Shown here in pieces: positions 1-10,432 of a stretch of DNA of 64,000 nucleotides. The translations under genes and the position numbers were made by a program. Positions within the stretch are counted from its first letter, which is position 1; the number at the start of each line of letters is the position of its first letter. Below the pieces are notes generated by a model, which was given only the letters and a program-made list of their open reading frames with translations, was not told where the DNA came from and made no database searches. The stretch comes from Allomyces macrogynus ATCC 38327 (lineage: Eukaryota; Blastocladiomycota; Blastocladiomycetes; Blastocladiales; Blastocladiaceae): NCBI GenBank assembly GCA_000151295.1, contig GG745330.1, forward strand, positions 644,155 to 708,154, given 5' to 3'.

Positions 1-1401
1 TCCATCTTGGCCAAGATTGTCGCGACCTTGTTGATCGACGCCTTGGGAAGCCGGAGCGGGTTGAGCAGGGCTATCGCCGGGTCCTTGGACGGCGCGAGCA
101 GCTGCGTATCCGTGCGCGGTACGCCCACGAGGGCCTGCTGCATGGCCGGCGGGAGCGTGCCAATGTGCGCGCGCTGGAGCTGCCGGCCGAGAACGTGGCG
201 CGCAGTCACGGTAGACGCGTCGGTCGAGAGTTGGTACACGGCCTCGATGGCTTCGCGTAGGAGCTGCACGTCTTCGGGTGGGCAACAGCAAGGGTGAGCC
301 GACCAGGAAACGAACCAAACGCGCTGCGCAGGCAACCAGAGCAACCGTACCGGTTGATGAGAGCCCTTGGACCTTGGCCGCGAGCTCGTCTTGTGACAAA
401 ACAAACGCCGACGCGACAATGTGGTAGAGGTGCGAGAAATCTGGAGATAATCGTGAGAACAAAGGGAAATGGAAGGAACGAAACATGCGCGTTAATATCT
501 CACTCACCTTGACGAACGCGCACAGATGCAAGCCGAGGATCAAGGCGTACTTGGATCGCTGTTGGCCGCGTCCACCAGGCGCGTCGCGTGCGCCTCGTTG
601 AGTCGGGTCAGCAGCTCGTCGCCCGGCGGTCGGCCCAACAGCACTGACGCGTCCTCGAGGTTGGCTAGAGACAAGGAAAGGAAAACTATAAGTTGGAGGG
701 TCAGTGATGCAGGCATCGGCGAAATACGAACCGATGAGTGCTGCTTTGGGCTCGACCACACCTGGGCTCGGAAAAACTTGGGTGGGAAACCCGCGGAAGC
801 GCAGGACAAACGCGGCATGGTCGTCTTCGCTGAGCGCGGAGCTTGACGCGGTCGCCGCGGCCGGTTCGACATCGGCTGCCGGCGTGCCCGCCAGATCAGG
901 TTCATTATCATGGCTTGGTTCATAATCGCGACCGGCAGTATGGCTTGACGCAGACCGAGACGGAGCGAGGCCAAATTCCATCAGTTTGGCACGAATCTAG
1001 CCACGCGTAAAGCAAGCGGGGAGAGCATAAATCAGACAAATGATCTTACCACGGATCTGGCAGGGCGAGAAGCGCCGCACCTGGTCGGGCCTCTTGGACT
1101 GGCCGAAAAACTGGGCAATCTCGTCGACTTGGCCGTTGAGCCTAGGGGAGAGTGCCACGCCGGGACCATCAACAAGACTGTTCGTTGGATATTGCGAGGC
1201 GGGCGGTCAGGGCACCAGCGGACAGGCACGGGGGAAATGTCCATACACGTTGTGGAGGCGGGGCAGGACAAGAAGCTCACCAGGGGTCCAGGTCGGCACT
1301 GCGTCGTCGGTCATGTTGGCTCGCACGGGTTCGTGGTTGGTGGTGGGATGCGGGTCCTGGCCCAGCGCCGCGGCAAGAGCAGTGCCGTTTGGGGTCGACA
1401 T
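1..1401 (-). CDS. Unrecognised multi-exon protein, 3' end beyond the window
   Basis: I do not recognise this protein. It reads right to left with several short introns. A plausible first exon starts near 1401 (MSTPNGTALAAALGQ). A clear exon near 1070-1185 contains DEIAQFFGQSKRPDQVRRF and continues, after an intron of about 75 nt, as IRAKLMEFGL followed by a low-complexity Ser/Ala/Glu stretch. Another intron (GT...CTCTAG, about 669-714) leads to NLEDASVLLGRPPGDELL. A later exon near 385-455 reads SHLYHIVASAFVLSQDELAA. The last exon reads LREAIEAVYQLSTDAS and then AHIGTLPPAMQQALVG, and runs off the left edge still open. The protein looks helix-rich and soluble with no signal peptide. The joint between the first two exons could not be made to agree in phase, so the 5' structure is uncertain. 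That it is a real gene is fairly sure; its function is unknown. Confidence 0.55.
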
Positions 1402-1967
1402 GCTGGAACTGGCTGCTCAAACTGTCTGCGGGTAGTCGCGGGCCATGGCCGTCGCGGGATGCGTCGCGGTGGTGGAGGTCGTCGATGGCAGCGGAAGCAC
1501 GCCGGCTGGCCGACTGCGATCAGCCGGTGGAGCACATGTGCGTCATATGGGCGTGACCGGCCGCACGTGTCTCCCACGTTGCAATCGCGGCCGCTTTTGG
1601 TGCGAGACACGCACGCGGCCGTGCCCGCGCCGTGCCCGCGCCGTGCCGTCTTGCTGCAGCGGGCGCCCCGACCTCACGCGACCATGCACACTACCGACAA
1701 GGCCCGCTTTGTTGGCGAGACGGCCTGCCACCGCCCGCAACTCACCGCCGTCGACACGATCCATTCCAAGCTGCCAGCGCGACCCTGTCTTTGTCCGTAC
1801 TGCTCGGCGCGCCGTGCTGCACCACCACCGACCCGCTGCTGGCCTCCACTGTCGACCGTGGCACCCGCCAGATCGGGCATCACATCGCCAACTGCGACGG
1901 CGCAACCCTAGCGCATTCCACTCCGCGACCTGCGTGTCGACCGACCGTGCGCCACACAATCACCACA
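1402..1967. other. Intergenic region between divergent genes
   Basis: GC-rich sequence with long open frames on both strands that have arginine-rich, shadow-like composition. I see no convincing gene. It should hold the divergent promoters of the unknown gene on the left and the RPEL protein on the right. Confidence 0.4.
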
Positions 1968-2842
1968 ATGACGAGCCGAAGTATGATCTTTCGGTCCTTG
2001 ATCCACCTCGCGCTCCGCCGTGAGACTCGACCAATGATCCCAACCCACGCGTCGAACCGTCATGCTCCGACCTTGTCCACCCGTTCGCGTCATTGACGAT
2101 TGGACCCGGCGCTCGTTTCCCGCGTAGTTCGGTCGAGCACGATTGCCGGCGGCGAAAAGGCGCGTCCGGACCTACCGGGCCCCGGTACTTTGATCGCATC
2201 CCACGTCGTTCAGGACCAATTCCGCGGTCACTGACGTGCTCGTACCGCGACCTAGGCGGGTTTGCCCCGGAACGCGGTGGCCTTGGCGGTGGCCTTGGCG
2301 GCCTGCAGCCCGCGGGCACCGACGACGACCCCGACGAGATGGACGAGGGCGACGACGACTCGCCTGGGCTCGGTTTGGGCGGGCTCAGCAAGCTGCACCG
2401 GTTCGGGGGCATGGACAACCTGACCAACTTGCTCGCGCACCGCCCGACCAAAGACGAGCTCGTGAGCCGCAACATTCTCAAGGGTACGTGCTCTGCTTGT
2501 ACTCGTGCTCGCGGCACGCGTCTCTCACGCACTCGCCTCGATCCAGACGACAAGATTGCGCCGCGGCTGCAGGCCGCGCAGGAAGAGCTGAAGAAGAAGC
2601 AGCTCGAGGACATGCTGAACTCCAAGCTGCACCAGCGCGCCAACGTGACCGACCTTGTCGAGCACAACATTATCAAAAAGGACCCGCGCGAACTCGACCC
2701 GGCGCTGCAAGGGCCGCGCGCCGATCTCAAGCGCGCGCTCGCCGGCGACGAGGTGGCACGCACGTTGCGCGATCGGCCCACGGTCGACGAGCTGATTGCC
2801 AAGGAGATTATGAAGCCCGAGGACCGGCCGGCGGCGGTCTGA
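1968..2842 (+). CDS. Small RPEL-repeat protein (three repeats), predicted actin-binding
   Basis: RPEL motifs bind G-actin in MRTF and Phactr proteins; many fungi have a small protein made of little else. Three repeats are visible: LLAHRPTKDELVSRNIL, LHQRANVTDLVEHNII and LRDRPTVDELIAKEIM. The second is degenerate at the RP position. Before them lie a Gly-rich segment (GGLGGGLGG) and an acidic segment. The intron at 2484-2546 (GTACGT...ATCCAG) is certain and joins ILK to DDKIAPRL. The start is less sure. ATG 1968 with an intron 2020-2255 (GTGAGA...CTAG) gives exons 1968-2019, 2256-2483 and 2547-2842, which sum to 191 codons plus stop in phase. The alternative is ATG 2338 without the upstream exon. 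The likely role is a cytoplasmic monomeric-actin sensor or buffer. Coronin and other actin-linked genes lie nearby but not adjacent. Confidence 0.75.
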
Positions 2843-3197
2843 TCGAGCGCGACCTGAGGACGCGTCGCGCGATGGAGGAACAGGAGCGGGACTCAATGAG
2901 GACTTGGAGGAGGTTTCCGTAGTTTTGTCGGTCTCATTTCGCCGATGCTGGATGAAGTGATTATTGCAGGCCGATTGGTCGCGACGTGGCCCAGTGCACA
3001 TCAGCAAATTTCAAACCAGATGACAGGACTCGCTGCACGATCACGTTGCTTCGGCAAGCTCGGCGTTGGTGGTGTAGCCGGCAGGATGGCTCCGACCAGC
3101 CCGACATCGCTCAAGCACACCCGCACCATCACGACATAAACAAGCACCGCGCTGCGCCAGCGCCGGCACCAGCGCCAGTACCAGCGCCAGCTGCACC
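2843..3197. other. Intergenic region, upstream of the acyl-CoA dehydrogenase
   Basis: No gene seen. The last 45 bases before the start codon of the dehydrogenase are a short imperfect repeat, described separately. This stretch should hold the terminator of the RPEL gene and the promoter of the dehydrogenase. Confidence 0.5.
3152..3196 (+). repeat. Imperfect tandem repeat directly before a start codon
   Basis: Three to four copies of a 12-base unit close to GCGCCAGTACCA run up to the ATG at 3198. In the frame overlapping the start it would read Ala-Pro repeats and then hit a stop that overlaps the ATG, so it is more likely 5' untranslated sequence than an N-terminal extension. Confidence 0.5.
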
Positions 3198-5057
3198 ATG
3201 ACGACCGAGTCCGTCGACTTTCTGCAAACCCCACCGTCGCTTGGCAACCAGTTCGCCGACGACCACGACTTTCGCGCGATCCTCGCTGCGCTTGTTCCGG
3301 CATCCGACCTCGCCAAATGGCACGCCGACCTCGACCGGCTCGGCATGCGCGCCGGGTCCAACGGCGATATGCTCGCTCTCGCCGAGGACGCTGAGTTGAA
3401 CCCGCCGCGGCTCGAGCAGTACAACGCCTGGGGCCACCGCGTTGACAAGATTCACACGACGCAGGGGTGGGACAAGCTACACGCGATTGCTGCCGAGGAA
3501 GGGCTCGTGGCGACGGCATACGATGGCCAGGTGGGTGGAGACCCGGCACTGTGGCGCGTGCTGCAAATGGCGAAATTGTACCTCTACCACCCATCGTCGG
3601 CCGTCTACTCGTGCCCGCTGGCCATGACGGACGGGGCTGCGTGCTTGTTGGGAGCGCAGTTGGCAAGCGGCGAGGATCTGCCGCCCTTGTTGCGTGAGAA
3701 GATGGAGCGTGCGCTGCGCGGGTTGACGACGCGGGATCCGAAGGAGTTTTGGACGTCGGGCCAGTGGATGACGGAGCGACCGGGTGGCAGTGATGTTGGT
3801 ACGTACCAGCTTGAATTTGACGACCTGTGGTGTGGTCGCGACTCGACTCTGACTTGCTGTCCCTGCTAGCCCGCACTGAGACCACGGCCACGCTCGTCGA
3901 CGCTCAAGAACGGCTCTACTCGCTGACCGGGTTCAAGTGGTTCAGCTCCGCGACCACGTGCAACATGACGCTCGCGCTCGCGCGCGTCGACCAAGACCCG
4001 ACCCTCTCGCTGTTCCTGATTGAGCTCCGCCCTGACGGCACCGACAAGCTCAACGGGATCGAGATTGTGCGGCTCAAGAACAAGTTGGGCACCAAGGCGT
4101 TGCCCACGGCCGAACTGCGTCTGCGCGGGTGCTTGGCCCACATGGTCGGTCCGCGCGGTCGCGGCGTGTCGGAAATCGCGCGCATGATCACGATCACCCG
4201 GATTTACAACTCAGTCTGTGCGGTCGGATTCATGCGGCGCGCGCTTGCGATTGCGCAGGATTACGCGACGAAGCGGATGGCGTTTGGGGTACGTGGGGGC
4301 CGTTTGCGGCTCATTGGTGGAGGGATCACAGGCTAACGATGGTTGCTGGCGCGTTATGTAGAAACTGCTCATCGACCAACCGCTGCACCGCGCGACGCTG
4401 CGTGCCGTCGAGACCGAAATCCGCGGCAGCACGTTGCTGACCATGTACGTCGCGTCGCTCCTCGGGCGCAGCGAACACACGCCAACCGCGTCCACCACGC
4501 AAGCCGCGCCGCTCGCCGCACTCGACGGCATTACCACAACCGCCGCGGCCGCCTCGGTTCTCCGGATTCTCGTGCCAATCGTCAAGCTCTACACGGGCAA
4601 GCGCGGCGTCGCCGTCGTCAGCGAAGCGCTCGAGCTGATTGGTGGCGTTGGCTACATCGAGGATTCGCGCGTCCCTGGGCTCCTCCGCGACGCGCAGGTG
4701 CTCCCGATTTGGGAGGGCACAACAAACGTCCTTGCGCTCGACGTGATCCGCGTGCTCACGCGCCCGCGGGAACGCGACGCGTGGCCTGCGCTGGTCGCAA
4801 CGTTGCAGCGGGTCGCGGCCAAGGACGCGCGCGTGATCAAGGCGGTGGGTACCATGGACGGCGCGGTGATGCACACGATGCGCGCCGCGGACCGTGGCGC
4901 GATCGAGGCGAATGCTCGGGATATGGCGTTCTATGTTGCGCATGTGGCGATTGCTGCGCTGTTGGTTGGGGCCGGGATGGATGTGGACACGTGGGTCGCG
5001 CTTCATCCGCTGCAGTGGACGGTCACGACGCTCGGCGACGTTGGGGCTAAGCTGTGA
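3198..5057 (+). CDS. Acyl-CoA dehydrogenase, AidB-type
   Basis: This is a predicted FAD-dependent dehydrogenase of acyl-CoA thioesters, close in motifs to bacterial AidB and C. elegans ACDH-11. Exons are 3198-3798, 3870-4288 and 4362-5057 (introns GTACGT...GCTAG and GTACGT...TGTAG, the second with a clear CTAAC branch site); they sum to 571 codons plus stop. Key motifs are QWMTERPGGSDVG, the FAD/substrate-loop signature of this subfamily, then LTGFKWFSSATTCNMTLALA in the middle beta domain, and near the C-terminus GGVGYIEDSRVPGLLRDAQV and WEGTTNVLALDVIRVL. The length matches the AidB group (about 540-600) rather than classical 400-residue dehydrogenases. There is no obvious N-terminal mitochondrial presequence and no clear SKL-type C-terminus (it ends AKL), so localisation is open. 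The true substrate cannot be read from sequence. Confidence 0.9.
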
Positions 5058-5460
5058 TGGGACATGTGGTGATGTTTTGCGATTGTAATAATGGACCCGG
5101 TGAAGGGTCCCTGGACGTTACTTTTCGCTTTGGCGATCAGTCTCTCAGCATTCGACGTGTGGACAATGCGCTGTCATGGCACACATTCAAGCTACCAACA
5201 GTTCATTGGACAAGGAGGAGGAAGCGGTTGGTACTATCACTAACGCCATGAGCACGACTTGCGGCATTGCGACAGGCTTTCGCGCAATGCCATCCACATG
5301 GTTTGATGGTTGGGAAGTCAGGACGGTTGATACAGTAACAGTAGCAGCATCACACAAGGCACTCATGGACAAAGTTGGCCCACTCGATTGACGCTTGATC
5401 AATGCCCATTTAGCTCGATTGAGCACCCTACACAACGCCTCATACCGCGTGCACCCACAT
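5058..5460. other. Transition between the dehydrogenase and the CpG-poor segment
   Basis: No gene seen. GC content and CpG frequency fall progressively across this stretch, from normal near 5060 to almost none after 5460. Confidence 0.4.
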
Positions 5461-6900
5461 GGACTCGACATCCAGTTGGCTGAGGCCACTGCCATTGTCA
5501 ACATGAACCAAGGACATGTGGTTAACTTGCCAGCACAAAACCAACAACACAGCCATTCTCTTTGCTTTCAAAAAGGTCGCTTGTGCCATCACAGCATCAA
5601 CTCTCTTGTTGCCAACTGTGATATTTTTTGTGCATTTGCAAGTGTCACACACTGTCACTCAAGACCATCTGCACTCATGAATATGGTACCAAGATGCAAT
5701 TGCATATGCACTTGATTGCACAACTCCCACCAATGCTGACAATGCTCAAGCTAGATGCTTGCTTTCATGAGATGCTCATGCTGGCAGTCACAGTGGCACT
5801 TGCCTGTGTGTTCCCAACTCTGACCTTGCTTGAGTCCTTCATGCTAGGCAATATAGTCGGATTTTGAGGATCTCAATGCCATGCTCTTGGCTCTGCCTCA
5901 AACCAGGTTCAAGATTTTGTGCCTTTCTCTGAGTGTCTGTGACCCATCATGTTCTGTGAGCCCAAATGACATTTACTAGATGCACTGTTCTCACTCACAC
6001 ATTCCTGGCCCAAGTGGAGAAACTGAATATGTGAGTTTACCCAATCAACTGGGATTTGCCTGGTGCCAACAACGAGGATGGGAAAGGAGAAGAGGAAGAT
6101 GACAAAATGCTGGATGAGATCCCCCTCATGATTGTGGCAGCTTGCCTTTCACTCACAACATGTGAGTTGATGCTCTCACTCTGCATGTAAGCCTCTGCAA
6201 TTCCAAGCTTGCTCCAAACCGCACTGATGCTGATGCGCATTCATCTCTTGGATGGTCGCAACTTTCTTCCTGCTCCACCCAGTGGTCTTGATGAGCTCAT
6301 TGTGCAGCTGCCACTGTTGCTCATGGTTATGACCCTGATGAGCTGGAATTTGGCCAGGACAGCAGTACATTGCAGGCGTGCAACCTGCCACTACATCTCA
6401 TCTTGCTGGCAATACACCAGTGTGTGCTAACCAACATGGACTTGGCTCATTTCATGTGGCTGACCATGTTGTATCATGTTGACCTGAGCAGCAACAAGAT
6501 CACAGCTCTGTCTTTGCAGCATTTGCTGGTGCACAGGCTCTGGTCTCTGGACTTGTCTTGCAGTTCACTGCTGGCTGATGATTCTGTTGCATGGATTGCT
6601 GCATTCCCTTAGCCACCACACATGCTCAAGATCAAGTCCAAGGTGGCCAATGACCATGTTGCAGCTGCACTTCTCAATTGCACAGTGGCAGTGAAACATG
6701 TTGGATTGTGGGTCCAGATGGCTGTGCGTGTCACTCTGCTCATGGCCATCGCTGATGCTGTGATGGAGGAGCTGAAATCAAATGTGAACGCAATCCAGTC
6801 CAGGTGATTTGCAGAACAACAGCGGTTTGCTCTGCTGATCACAGTCTCCTGTTCTGTCATGAGCATGACCCTCAAACGTGGCTTAGGTCTTGCTCATTTG
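5461..6900 (+). pseudogene. CpG-depleted relic with leucine-rich-repeat remnants
   Basis: Counting by eye, about 13 CpG occur in 1440 bases, several 60-base rows having none, while neighbouring coding rows carry five to eight each. TG and CA are correspondingly abundant. That is the footprint expected from methylation of CpG followed by deamination. Broken frames on the + strand retain leucine-rich-repeat style text: MLTMLKLDACFHEML near 5733, TLTLLESFMLGN near 5820, and LYHVDLSSNKITAL followed by LWSLDLSCSSLL near 6470-6570. Stops interrupt every frame. I read it as an old, silenced copy of an LRR (RNI-like) gene or an LRR-carrying repeat. The parent family cannot be named from this window. 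Confidence 0.6.
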
Positions 6901-7682
6901 CCAATGAACAACATGGGCAGGGCAGTGACGTGGATCATATGCCCTGACGCTTATTTGTTGACCACCTGTCCACGTTGCTTTTCATCATCTCTTCCCATTC
7001 ATCTCGTGGTCTCGTGCGCATCACGTCGCTGACCACCAGCACGCACCTGTGACCCTCTGCTCCTCCTTGCCAGCGTAACTTCAACGAATACCGGATCGTT
7101 CTCTGGACCATCTCGGCGCCCAGATAGCTCATGACGTTTGCCCACGCATCACAAACATCTGCTCTTGTAGAGGCATTCCAAAGTTTTATCGTGCTCTGGG
7201 CAGCGCGCGATTCGCTGTCATCAGATTTGCACTCCGGTCTTGTCGCGCGAAATAGGGGTCACCATCATCGAATGTTTTCTTGGGCGAGAAAGGGCCAATG
7301 GGGGTCGGGACGAACTGGCGCCGTAACGGCGCTGGACCAGGCGGGGCGAGGTGTGCGAAGAAGTATGGAAAGGGAACGGACGGATAGAACAAGCGAAAAT
7401 CACCAAGGGCAGATACAACAGAGAGAATCACGGCCTGAGCACAACTACCAGGGAAATCTCTACGAACGAGAAACCGAACCAACGAAACCGAAAGTGAAAC
7501 AGCAGCAGCTGCAGCAGCTGCATCACCACACTAGCGAGGGTGGCGAGGGGGGATGGGCGAGAGGGACGGAGGTGGGGGGCAGGTATGCGCAAAGTAAGAG
7601 CAGTGCATGGCAACCGCGACCCAAATGCTCAAGCACACGACTCGCGCGCGCGCGCGCCTGCAACACGGGTTCAAGCCGTGGC
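6901..7682. other. Intergenic region, no gene seen
   Basis: Normal CpG frequency returns from about 6960. There are short purine-rich and CAG-like runs around 7500-7530 but no supported coding region. It includes the 3' flank of the Sfp1-like gene. Confidence 0.4.
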
Positions 7683-9419
7683 TCACACGGCGGGGTTCCG
7701 CCGACGTCCCGTCGCCCCCGCCGCTCCTGCGGGCGCTCCATGCTCCGCTGCCGGCTCCGTTCCATCTGGTCCCACCGCGGCAGCCGCTGGTGCCGACACT
7801 GCTGGGCTCGTCTCTCGCTCGTCCGAGTGCATGCGGGTCAAATGGTACTTCAATCCATTTGCCGAGTGGTAGGTCTTGGCACACCCGCCAAAGGGACACG
7901 GGATCACCAATGGCGGTGCTTTCGAGACGGCACGCACGACCGTCGACTTGGCGAGGGCCGCAAGTTGCGCGCGGTGCCGCGTGACCATGGCCAAGGGTTC
8001 CACGGGATCAGGTAATGCGGGAGGGCGCGGTGGGAGCGTCGCGGGACGGCCGGTGGGCGGGCGCGGGGCCTCGTCAGTGACAATGAAGTTGCCGTCTTCG
8101 TGCTTGTCGCCCTGGTTGGTGGGGGTGGTCGTGTCGATGTCGGCATGGTGAGTAGGTGACACAGACCGCGGCATCGAGTCACTCATTGCCGGTGGTGCCG
8201 CCACACGCGGCTGATCCGGCGCGTCGCCGACGCGACCAGGCCCGGCCACGAGCCCTGCGAACGGCACCGGCGCGGCCGGCTGATCACCGCCCATCACAAC
8301 GACCGACTTGGCCAGTGGACTTCGTGCGCTACCGCCTGGCGCCATCGCGGCACGCGCATGCTGCCGGTCGCGCGGCCGCGGGCTCGCCGACTTGGCGCGC
8401 GGTTCCAGTGCCGGGAACTTGCCAAGCGCCGGCCCGACCGACGCGGGCCGGACCACGTCCGTCCCGGGCGACGGCGACGGCGACGGCAAGGTGGAGACGG
8501 CCGGGATCGTGAATGCGCGCAGGTGAGCGCGGTCGGTGGCGGCATGGGTCGACTTGCGCCGCTTGTGCAGCGCTGCGGTGAGTGGCGACGCGTTGGCCAT
8601 GTCAGCGTCGCCAGTGAGGGTGCGCGGCGATGGGGACGCGGGCGAGGCCGGGGTCCGTGCGCGCTTGAGCAGTGCCGGGCCGCCGGTGGTGGAAGGTGCG
8701 CGCGAGTGCGTGGTCGACACGGGTGCGGGCGAGAGCGGGGGCGAGAGCACATAATTGCGCCCATTCGGCCGCGTCAGGGCTTGGGCAATGTACGAGGCGC
8801 GCCGGCCTTGCCTGGAGAAGTGTCGGCGAAGTGCACTGCGGGCGCAGCGACATGCCGTCGTCGATGTCGTTCGCGCTGTTGACCGCTGTCGGGTCGCGCG
8901 TCGGGCCCGCCATGGGCGCGGCCGTCGCGTGCAGCGAGGCCGGCGGCGCGGCGGCAGTCGAGTGCAGGGCAATCAAGTCGAGCAGCGGGTTGGGCAATGA
9001 CGCGCGCGTGTCCGCGGCTGCCGCCCCTGGCAGCAATCCGGCAGCGGCGTTGGCGGCGGCGGTCGGTGCCATCGAGGCGTTGCTGATGTTGTTGGCGTGG
9101 CCGAGCGCCATGAACATGGCCATGTCCGCGTCGAGATGATACTCTTCGTAGTGTTCCTGTCGGGCAAGGATTGGATTGGCACGCGGTGAGGACACGCGAC
9201 AAGGTTGGATGATGCCGATGCTGATCACGGCCGACGGACTGCGATGCGCACCAGTAGCTCGTAGAGGTCGGCGAGCGTCGCGCCACAGCACCGGAAGTCG
9301 CGGCAAAAGGCACGCTCGCGGGCGTGGATCGTGTCGAGCTCGGCCGTCAGATCAAAGTGCGCGTCGGCGGCCTGCAGTGCGCGCACGCGCGGGCCGAGGT
9401 CGGCGGGCGCAGGCGTCAT
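7683..9419 (-). CDS. Sfp1-like C2H2 zinc-finger transcription factor
   Basis: The N-terminal part carries the signature FCRDFRCCGATLADLYELL joined to EHYEEYHLD across an intron. This Cys-Cys-Gly...Leu...HYEE-His module is typical of fungal Sfp1-type regulators. The C-terminal part has one clear C2H2 finger, CPFGGCAKTYHSANGLKYHL, with the NGLKYH core also shared with Sfp1 and animal JAZF1. Between them is a long Ala/Pro/Ser-rich linker with several SP sites. Exons are 9252-9419, 8852-9156 and 7683-8811. They sum to 533 codons plus stop, but this requires a 40-nt intron (8812-8851), which is short for this region. Family proteins control ribosomal-protein and ribosome-biogenesis genes under nutrient signals and act in the nucleus. 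Yeast Sfp1 has two C-terminal fingers; only one is seen here. Confidence 0.75.
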
Positions 9420-10432
9420 CGTGGGGCGCGGCGAGGATGCGGGTGTGGTCCAGCGAATAGAGCGGTGTTACAGCAGTAGGTGGTGCGGTAATGGGCGCGG
9501 TGGGGAGGCGATGGGTGGGAGGACAGGTGCGGCGATGGATTGCAGTCGGTGCGGTGGTCACTGCGCGCACGGATCGGTGGATGGCAGCGGGTGGGCAGCC
9601 GGGCCATGCAACCTCCTGATCGCAGCCCACGACGGCGCCGGCCCGTGCAGAGAGCGCCGCAATGGATCGAGAATGGGCACGGGTCGACCAAGTGCAGCGC
9701 GCGGGCAAGAGAAAGGGCCAGAGAGAGATGGCAGCGGGGACGCGCCGACCGCTCAACAAAGCAACGAGCTGATCACCAATCCCCATGCACACAGCTGCTC
9801 CGGCGCCGGCCTCGCTCGTCCCGCTCTTTGCCTCGCGCGGCTGCCGGGTCCATCACGTCGTCGTGCCGTTGCGCGGCGCTCCTTGTTTCGATTGCGGCGG
9901 GTTGCGAGCTGGTGGCGGCGGCGGGAGGCTCTCGCTGGACGTGGGCCGCCGCGCCTGCCGCGTCGCCCAGGACAGCCGCGGCTGCTGCGTGTCCTGCACA
10001 TGGCGATGGGCCTGGGATTTTCGTGTTCTGAACCGCGCGCCAGTTGACTCCCTTTGTGCTGTGCGCGCCTGCCACGGCCTTTCCCGTCTCACTCACGGTG
10101 GGCGACGCTGTGCGATGCGTTTTGGGCGACGGTCGATTGGTCGCGGGCGACATGGGCCAAGTGAGCTGGGAGTCAGTGGTGCCAGCTAGTGGTGCCAGCT
10201 GCGGGGAGACAAACGCGTGCTGTGCGGTGGAGCACTGTCGTGCCACACGGATCGCGTCTGCTAGACCATCCACCGCAATCCGGATCACATCGCGGCCGGC
10301 GGTTCGATTCGTGGTGCGGCCGCTCTGGACCTTGTCCTCTGCAATCTGCGACAACATCACGACACGACGACAGATACATTCGGCGACCTGGAACGCAAGA
10401 CTGCGAGCACCAGGCTGCAACCGCCCGCCGTC
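9420..10432. other. Intergenic region between divergent transcription-factor genes
   Basis: About 1 kb between the Sfp1-like gene (-) and the TFIIB-like gene (+). Open frames exist on both strands but have the Arg/Ala-rich look of GC-driven shadows. I see no supported gene; it should contain both promoters. Confidence 0.4.

Noticed and set aside
540..620. Alternative exon text SKYALILGLHLCAFVK before a GTGAGT
   Set aside because: Looks coding, but its frame cannot be joined to the exons on either side; the GTACGCC donor a few bases earlier gives a consistent joint to the exon SHLYHIVASAFVLS.
1040..1330. Weak likeness of the first gene to Timeless (W-x-E...L...EI...KR...I-x-KL...GL)
   Set aside because: Only scattered residues agree and the downstream exons do not look like Timeless; not enough to name it.
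1129..1911. Long + strand open frames over the first gene's 5' part
   Set aside because: They overlap exons with good splice sites on the other strand and have His/Arg/Cys-rich composition typical of shadows.
10300..10316. tRNA B-box-like GGTTCGATTCG
   Set aside because: No matching A box or cloverleaf stems upstream, so no tRNA gene.
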